Of a stretch of DNA of 64,000 nt, positions 59,590 to 64,000 are shown piece by piece. Under the pieces are notes generated by a model, which did no database searches, was not told the DNA's origin, and saw only the letters and a program-made list of their open reading frames with translations. The stretch covers positions 4,760,001-4,824,000 of the forward strand of contig NZ_JAVDYB010000001.1 in NCBI RefSeq assembly GCF_031458235.1, given 5' to 3'. Positions within the stretch are counted from its first letter, which is position 1, and every line of letters begins with the position of its first letter. The stretch comes from Catenuloplanes atrovinosus (GTDB lineage Bacteria > Actinomycetota > Actinomycetes > Mycobacteriales > Micromonosporaceae). A program made the position numbers and the translations under genes.

Positions 59590-60513
59590 ATGATCTCTCG
59601 GGCGGATGTGGACGCGGCGGCGGCGCGGATCGGCGGACGGGTGCGGCACACCCCGGTGCTGCCGGTGGCGGACTCCGGCGCGGCCGTCTTCAAGCTGGAG
59701 TACCTGCAGCACACCGGCACGTTCAAGGCGCGCGGAGCGCTGAACCGGATCCTGGCCGCGGCCGAGTCCGGCGAGCTGTCCGACGCCGGCGTGGTCGCCG
59801 CCTCGGGCGGGAACGCGGGCATCGCGGTGGCGTACGCGGCCGCGCAGCTCGGCGTGCCGGCCGAGATCTACGTGCCGGTGATCTCCTCGCCCGCGAAGGT
59901 GCGGCGGCTGCACGAGTTGGGCGCGGTGGTGGTGCAGACCGGCAACGAGTTCGCGGAGGCGTACGAGGCGGCGCAGAAGCGGGTCACCGACACCGGCGCC
60001 ACGTTCTGCCACCCGTACGACCACCCGGAGATGGCCGCGGGCGCGGGCACGCTCGCGGTGGAGCTGTGGGAGCAGACCGGCGGCGTGGACACGGTGCTGG
60101 TCGCGGTCGGCGGCGGCGGGCTGCTGGCCGGCGTGGCGGCCGCGCTGGAGGGCCGGGCGCGGGTGATCGGGGTGGAGCCGACCGGCGCGCGGTCGCTGCA
60201 CGACGCGCTCGCCGCCGGGCGGCCGGTGGACGTGCCGGTCTCCGGCGTGGCCGCGGACGCGCTCGGCGCCCGCCGGGTGGGTGACATCGCGTTCGAGGTG
60301 GCGCGGCGCACCGGCGTACGGTCGCTGATCGTCGAGGACGACGACCTGACCTCGGCCCGGCGGCACCTGTGGGACCACTACCGCATCACGGTCGAGCACA
60401 GCGCCGCGGCCGCGATGGCCGCGCTCACCGCCGGCGCCTACACGCCGTCCGACGGCGAGCGGGTGGCGGTGGTGCTCTGCGGCGCCAACACCGACCCGGC
60501 CACGCTGGCGTGA
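59590..60513 (+). CDS. PLP-dependent threonine/serine dehydratase
   Basis: 307 residues, ATG at 59590. Fold type II PLP enzyme: TFKARGALNRILAAAESG holds the PLP Lys, VVAASGGNAGIAVAYAA the Ser/Asn phosphate/substrate loop, LVAVGGGGLLAGVAAALEG the glycine loop, and LCGANTDPATLA the C-terminus. No ACT regulatory domain, so it is the short catabolic/racemase-like form, not biosynthetic IlvA. It deaminates Thr or Ser to 2-oxobutyrate or pyruvate. It starts an operon with the two small genes behind it (6- and 4-base gaps). Confidence 0.92.
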   Translation: MISRADVDAAAARIGGRVRHTPVLPVADSGAAVFKLEYLQHTGTFKARGALNRILAAAESGELSDAGVVAASGGNAGIAVAYAAAQLGVPAEIYVPVISSPAKVRRLHELGAVVVQTGNEFAEAYEAAQKRVTDTGATFCHPYDHPEMAAGAGTLAVELWEQTGGVDTVLVAVGGGGLLAGVAAALEGRARVIGVEPTGARSLHDALAAGRPVDVPVSGVAADALGARRVGDIAFEVARRTGVRSLIVEDDDLTSARRHLWDHYRITVEHSAAAAMAALTAGAYTPSDGERVAVVLCGANTDPATLA

Positions 60514-60519
60514 TCGGCC

Positions 60520-60822
60520 GTGGACCTCGAGTTCAGCGGTGAGCTGTGGTTCTGGCGGGGTCCGGCGCCGTGGCACTTCGTGACCGTGCCGGAGGACGCC
60601 TGCGCCGTGCTGCGCGAGGTCGCTCCCGTGGTCTCGTACGGCTGGGGCATGATCCCCGCCACGGTCCACATCGGAGGAACATCCTGGGACACCGCGCTGT
60701 GGCCCAAGGACGGCCGCTACCTCGTGCCGATCCGCACGGCCACGCGGCGGGCCGAGGGCCTGGAGATCGGCGACCCGGTGGCGCTGCGCCTGGAGGTCGC
60801 TTGCGAGCCACCCTTACGCTGA
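60520..60822 (+). CDS. DUF1905-family protein
   Basis: 100 residues, GTG at 60520, six bases after the dehydratase stop. The DUF1905 pattern FSGELWFWRGPAPWHFVTVP and GWGMIPATVHIGGTSWDTAL, LWPKDGRYLVPIRTATRRAE, is complete. Small beta-barrel proteins of unknown function, often near metabolic genes. Soluble. Coupled to the preceding gene; its role with the dehydratase is unknown. Confidence 0.88.
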   Translation: MDLEFSGELWFWRGPAPWHFVTVPEDACAVLREVAPVVSYGWGMIPATVHIGGTSWDTALWPKDGRYLVPIRTATRRAEGLEIGDPVALRLEVACEPPLR

Positions 60823-60826
60823 GGCG

Positions 60827-61231
60827 ATGGACGGGCTCTCCGTGTTCCTGCTCTGGCTGGCCGCGCTCACCCCGCCGGTGGCGCTCGCGATCGCGGGCAA
60901 CCGGCTCACCCGCCGCACGCCGACGGAGCACGCCGTCGCCGGGTACTGGTCGGCCGGTCTCGCGCTGACCGTGCTGGCCGGCCCCGCCGTGCTGGCCGCG
61001 GCCGGCCCGATCGCCGCGGTCGGCAGCACCGTCCCGGCCGCGTTCGGCGAGGCGCTGTGGCTGGTCGTGGTGGCCGCGATCACCGGCGCCGCGCTCACCT
61101 TCATCAGCACGCTCACGCTCGGCGCCGAGCTGCTGTTCCTGCTGCACCGGCCGCCGGCGGACGTCCCGGCGCCCCCGCCCGCGCCCGAGCCGCCCGCCCC
61201 GGTCACCCGCCGCCCCGCGAACGCGGCCTGA
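60827..61231 (+). CDS. Three-TM membrane protein of unknown function
   Basis: 134 residues, ATG at 60827, four bases after the DUF1905 stop (GAGGCG just upstream). Three hydrophobic helices: SVFLLWLAALTPPVALAIAG, AGLALTVLAGPAVLAAAGPI and ALWLVVVAAITGAALTFIST, then a Pro-rich cytoplasmic tail. I do not recognise a family. It is the last gene of the dehydratase operon. The reading is supported by spacing and codon bias rather than homology. Confidence 0.65.
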   Translation: MDGLSVFLLWLAALTPPVALAIAGNRLTRRTPTEHAVAGYWSAGLALTVLAGPAVLAAAGPIAAVGSTVPAAFGEALWLVVVAAITGAALTFISTLTLGAELLFLLHRPPADVPAPPPAPEPPAPVTRRPANAA

Positions 61232-61233
61232 CC

Positions 61234-61344
61234 TCAGGCCGGGAGCGCCACCCCGTCCGGGATTCCCTCACCGCCCGGAGCCCCAGCGGCCCCCGCCCCG
61301 TCCGGAATGCCCACGACCACCGTCCACACCAGATTGTTCTCCAT
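61234..61344 (-). CDS. Possible 36-residue peptide gene
   Basis: An ATG at 61344 opens a 36-codon frame ending at 61234. The product starts MENNLVWTVVVGIPDG, is Gly/Ala/Pro-rich, and repeats the GIPDG element near its end. An AGGA lies 11 bases upstream on the minus strand. It lies in the 185-bp gap between the membrane-protein gene and the kinase gene, and converges on the former. It could be a small secreted or signalling peptide or a chance frame; no modification enzyme is adjacent. Confidence 0.3.
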   Translation of the reverse strand: MENNLVWTVVVGIPDGAGAAGAPGGEGIPDGVALPA

Positions 61345-61416
61345 GACCGGAGATCCTGCCGGGCGCCGTGGCCGTGGTCCTGAGCGTGCCTACTCAGCTC
61401 GTCTAGGCTCGCGACC

Positions 61417-62313
61417 GTGGTCACCGAGACGTTTCGCCGCACCGTGATCGGCAACTGGGGCGACGAGGGCGCCCGCTGGCTGGACACGCTTCCGACCCGC
61501 GTCGAGGCGGTGGCGGCGCGGTGGGAGCTGGGCGTCGGCCCGCCGTACCCGCTGCGGTTCAACTGGGTCGCGCCGGTCCGCCGTGCCGGCGGCGAGGCCG
61601 CGGTGCTCAAGCTCGGCCTCCCCTCGGCCGGGCACATCAGCGCGGAGCGGGCCGCGCTGACCCGGTTCGCCGGCCGCGGCGCGGTGCGGCTGCTCGCTCA
61701 CGACGACGCGGACGGTGCGCTGCTGCTGGAGCGCGTCGTGCCCGGCACGAGCCTGCGCACGCTGGTCCCGCACGACGACGAGGCCGCGACGGCGCGCTTC
61801 GTCGACGTGGCCCGCCGCCTGCACCGCCCGCTGGCGGTGCCGGATGCCGCGCTGGAGCCGGTCGAGGCGCACGCGGACGACCTCGCCGCGCACCTGGCCC
61901 GGCACCCGGACGACCGGCTGGTGGCCACCGCGCTCGGCGTGCACCGGGAGCTGTGCGCGAGCGCCACCGCGCGCGTGGTGCTGCACGGCGACCTGCACCA
62001 CGACAACATCCTGACCGGTACGCGCGAGCCGTGGCTGGCGATCGACCCGCACGGCCGCACCGGCGATCCGGCGAGCGAGGCGGGCGCGTTCCTCTACAAC
62101 CCCGATCCGTGGGTCCGCGACGACGCGCTGACCCGGCTCGCCCCGGCCCGGGTCGAGCAGATCGCGGATGGGCTGACGCTGCCGTACGATCGCGTCCTGG
62201 CCTGGGGTTTCGTGCTGTGCGTGCTGTCCTGGGTGTGGCACGTGGAGGAACGCCCCGACTATCGCGGCCGGGAACTGGACGTGGCCCGGCTGCTCCGGCC
62301 GAAGCTGCCCTGA
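61417..62313 (+). CDS. APH(6)/hydroxyurea-phosphotransferase-type aminoglycoside kinase
   Basis: 298 residues, GTG at 61417. TAGGCT ends seven bases upstream, suggesting a leaderless mRNA. It matches the streptomycin 6-phosphotransferase/hydroxyurea kinase family: GGEAAVLKLGLPSAGHISAE (nucleotide Lys region), VVLHGDLHHDNIL (catalytic Asp/Asn) and LAIDPHGRTGDPASEAGAFL (Mg-binding Asp). Length is typical. Such enzymes phosphorylate streptomycin or related compounds, but many chromosomal members have no resistance phenotype. No aminoglycoside biosynthetic gene is in the window. Confidence 0.88.
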   Translation: MVTETFRRTVIGNWGDEGARWLDTLPTRVEAVAARWELGVGPPYPLRFNWVAPVRRAGGEAAVLKLGLPSAGHISAERAALTRFAGRGAVRLLAHDDADGALLLERVVPGTSLRTLVPHDDEAATARFVDVARRLHRPLAVPDAALEPVEAHADDLAAHLARHPDDRLVATALGVHRELCASATARVVLHGDLHHDNILTGTREPWLAIDPHGRTGDPASEAGAFLYNPDPWVRDDALTRLAPARVEQIADGLTLPYDRVLAWGFVLCVLSWVWHVEERPDYRGRELDVARLLRPKLP

Positions 62314-62558
62314 GCGCACCACCCGGCGAGACCCGGGATTCTCCGTGGCATCGTTCGGCCCTGACGGCCGCGAGACTCGGCCGGCGCGGGCACGACCGCG
62401 AGTCGATCTCCCGGCACTACCGGCCTCGTCCAGGCGTACCGGTGGGTGTTGCGATTCCCGCGGTGGCCCATGCTTTTCGGATGCGATTCCCAACCATAAT
62501 GCAATTGCAGGTAAGTGCTGCACCGCGGCTTTGATGCGTTACGATTCGCCGTAAGACG

Positions 62559-62591
62559 GATCGTCGGCTTCCGATCTGATACCCGACGATC
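62559..62591. promoter_or_regulatory. Inverted repeat upstream of the 62632 gene
   Basis: GATCGTCGG and CCGACGATC form a perfect 9-bp inverted repeat with a 15-bp spacer, 40 bases before the ATG at 62632. It could be a dimeric regulator site or an mRNA leader hairpin. The 318-bp gap (62314-62631) otherwise shows only a locally AT-rich patch at 62480-62560 with a possible CATAAT -10. Confidence 0.5.
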
Positions 62592-62631
62592 AGTCACCTT
62601 ACAAGATCCCTGTCGGGCGGTGAGCCGCACC

Positions 62632-62967
62632 ATGACGAAGAGCGCACGTACCAACGATCAATCCGCGCAGGGAAACCTCGAGGCGACCACGGACATCTCG
62701 GTCCGGGACCTGCTCGCGGTCAAGGTGTCCGTCACGGGCACCGGACACCACGCCATGCGGCCGATCGGCCGGTTCATCACGATGCTCACCGCGCTGCTGC
62801 CGACCACGATGTTCCTGCTGGTCTGCACGGTCGCGGGCGTGGACGGCACGATCACGCTGCTGTGCTGCGCGGGCTCCGGCACGGCGACCGCGGCCGCCGG
62901 CTGGCTGATCTCCCGCCGCGCGCACCGGGACCGGCCGCGGCGCGCACGGCCACGATCCGGGTCCTAG
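62632..62967 (+). CDS. Two-TM membrane protein of unknown function
   Basis: 111 residues, ATG at 62632. A 35-residue polar N-terminus (VRDLLAVKVSVTGTGHHAM) leads to two hydrophobic helices, FITMLTALLPTTMFLLVCTV and ITLLCCAGSGTATAAAGWLI, then a short Arg-rich tail, which predicts a cytoplasmic C-terminus. I do not recognise a family. Its last four bases overlap the convergent DUF397 gene. Confidence 0.65.
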   Translation: MTKSARTNDQSAQGNLEATTDISVRDLLAVKVSVTGTGHHAMRPIGRFITMLTALLPTTMFLLVCTVAGVDGTITLLCCAGSGTATAAAGWLISRRAHRDRPRRARPRSGS

Positions 62968-63152
62968 CGGCCGGCCGCGACGCGGAGGAACGCACGCCAG
63001 CGCGCGTGGTCGAATGACAGCACCGGACCGTCCGGATTCTTCGAGTCGCGGACCAGAATCCGCGTGTCGTTTTTCGCGACCTCGACGCACTCACCCTGCG
63101 CGCTGCGCGTGCTCTTTCGCCATGTGAGATCGGCGGGAACCCGAATAGTCAT
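62964..63152 (-). CDS. DUF397-domain protein
   Basis: 62 residues, ATG at 63152 behind GGGAGGG. A single DUF397 domain: DLTWRKSTRSAQGECVEVAK then ILVRDSKNPDGPVLSFDHAR and a final WRAFLRVAAG. DUF397 genes typically follow an XRE/DUF5753 regulator, and the pair is widespread in actinomycetes, with some members acting in development or as antitoxin-like modules (Scr1 type). The partner lies 129 bp upstream on the same strand. Confidence 0.95.
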   Translation of the reverse strand: MTIRVPADLTWRKSTRSAQGECVEVAKNDTRILVRDSKNPDGPVLSFDHARWRAFLRVAAGR

Positions 63153-63281
63153 GCGCCCTCCCGGGTGATTGCCGGAAGTCCCCGACCGGACCCACCCACA
63201 GGGCCACTTCCGAACGGCCGGAGCATACGCCCGGAACTCGCCGTCATTCCAGGTGACGGCGCACAACAATTCGTGTTGTAA

Positions 63282-64000
63282 TCAGGCGAACACGGAGTGC
63301 GACTTCAGCCGTTTCAGTGCCGCGTCGATTACCACCGGGAGCATTTCCCGGGAGGTGGCCCGCTTCTCCAGGGAACGGAACCGGTCCGCGAAGCGCACGA
63401 TGGACTCCACGTCCTCCCGGATGATCATCTCATCCTGCGGCGACTCGATGTAGACCAGGCCGTCGTCGAGCTCGTCGTCGAATTCGAGGATCACGAACGG
63501 CGAGCGGATCGCACCGTACAGCCCGGCCGCGAACGGCAGGACCTGGATCGAGACGTGCGGGCGCGCACCCAGCTCACGCAGGTGCTCCAGCTGCGCGGCG
63601 AGCACGCCGTCCGCGCCGGACTCGGCGCCGGCGCGACGATAGAGCGCCGACTCGTCCAGAATGAAGAACGCGTCCGGGGAATCGTCGCGGCGCAGCAGTT
63701 CCGCCCGTTCCAATCGCGCCTCCACCCGTCGCTCGACCACCTCCGCGGGAAGCTCGGTGTCCGGCAGGAAACGCAACGCCGAATACGCGTACTCACGGGT
63801 CTGGAGAAGACCGGGAATGAGCTGCGGCTGGAAATTCCGGATAACGCCGGCACTCTCCTCGTGCTCGACGAATTCGGCCATTCCGGGGGACAGCACGTCA
63901 CGATATCGCGCACTCAGCTCGGAACCGCTGCGCGCCGCGGCCGACAGCTCGTTCAGCGTGTCGATGCGCGCCGGATCCGTGACGCCGTAGTGGTTCAGCA
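63282..64000 (-). CDS. XRE-family regulator with DUF5753 domain, 5' end cut by the window
   Basis: The minus-strand frame is open to the right edge, so the N-terminal helix-turn-helix is outside. About 238 residues are visible: the end of the linker (HYGVTDPARIDTLNELSAAA) and the DUF5753 domain (IRNFQPQLIPGLLQTREYAY, VEARLERAELLRRDDSP, LGARPHVSIQVLPFAAGLYG, VYIESPQDEMIIRED). It is the Scr1-type partner of the DUF397 gene. It probably represses or activates the pair; the ligand or toxin partner is unknown. Confidence 0.92.
   Translation of the reverse strand, partial: LNHYGVTDPARIDTLNELSAAARSGSELSARYRDVLSPGMAEFVEHEESAGVIRNFQPQLIPGLLQTREYAYSALRFLPDTELPAEVVERRVEARLERAELLRRDDSPDAFFILDESALYRRAGAESGADGVLAAQLEHLRELGARPHVSIQVLPFAAGLYGAIRSPFVILEFDDELDDGLVYIESPQDEMIIREDVESIVRFADRFRSLEKRATSREMLPVVIDAALKRLKSHSVFA

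Noticed and set aside
61417-62313. Clinical-type mobile resistance gene
   Set aside because: GC content and codon bias match neighbours, and there is no transposase or integron signal; likely a resident kinase.

Overview
The window is very GC-rich and almost fully coding. It has frequent GTG starts, several starts with little or no leader, actinobacterial small families (DUF397/DUF5753, DUF6879, DUF3618, SARP regulators, MmpS-like lipoproteins) and an infC-rpmI-rplT-TrmH-pheS-pheT block. This points to a chromosomal segment of a filamentous actinomycete, most likely Micromonosporaceae (Actinoplanes/Catenuloplanes-like). The genus is inference from gene content. I saw no tRNA, rRNA, IS element or CRISPR array.

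Layout. 0-5 kb: the 3' part of an OmpA/BON-type protein, a KDPG-aldolase-like protein without its Schiff-base lysine, and a three-gene unit (small protein, DUF6879-like, NB-ARC/TPR NTPase). 5-13 kb: AraC regulator, sugar isomerase, heparinase II/III, SARP regulator, a membrane-tethered HTH protein with a carbohydrate-binding-like domain, and a secreted vanadium-haloperoxidase-like enzyme carrying the same kind of domain. 13-19 kb: a general-stress locus with a CheB-like esterase, RsbW-like kinase, SigB/F-type sigma factor fused to a STAS domain, large catalase and CBS protein. Three promoters here, and a fourth at 32.66 kb, share a GTTT-N15-GGGxAx layout. 19-25 kb: an unusual signalling or defence-like cluster containing a frameshifted Crp/Fnr regulator, a class III cyclase-like protein, a P-loop NTPase with Arg in place of the Walker A Lys, an SPFH-like coiled-coil protein and a convergent membrane protein resembling the Pycsar effector family.

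25-32 kb is translation housekeeping on the minus strand: infC-rpmI-rplT, a SpoU methyltransferase, pheS and pheT. infC appears to use an AUC start and has a terminator-like hairpin in its leader. 32-36 kb holds a small SigB-type gene, a three-gene envelope-stress operon (DUF3618/holin-X), a 19-bp tandem array and a sigma-70 factor. 35.8-41.6 kb is an arabinoside uptake and degradation operon (binding lipoprotein, two permeases, GH51 arabinofuranosidase, SGNH esterase) behind a LacI-type operator that overlaps the promoter. 41.6-50 kb: secreted subtilase, PH-domain membrane protein, DUF4262 protein, MmpS-like lipoprotein and a polytopic patatin. 50-56.6 kb: polar amino-acid ABC transporter, hisE-hisG, and a Ser/Thr kinase overlapping a lipoprotein gene. 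56.6-64 kb: modular PQQ-type sugar dehydrogenase, PLP dehydratase, small proteins, an APH(6)-type kinase and a DUF397/XRE-DUF5753 pair cut by the right edge.

The locus most worth pursuing is 19.9-25.3 kb. Its gene content (cyclase fold, cyclic-nucleotide-binding fold, 2-3 TM effector-like protein) recalls Pycsar anti-phage signalling, but with extra NTPase and SPFH partners and degenerate catalytic positions.
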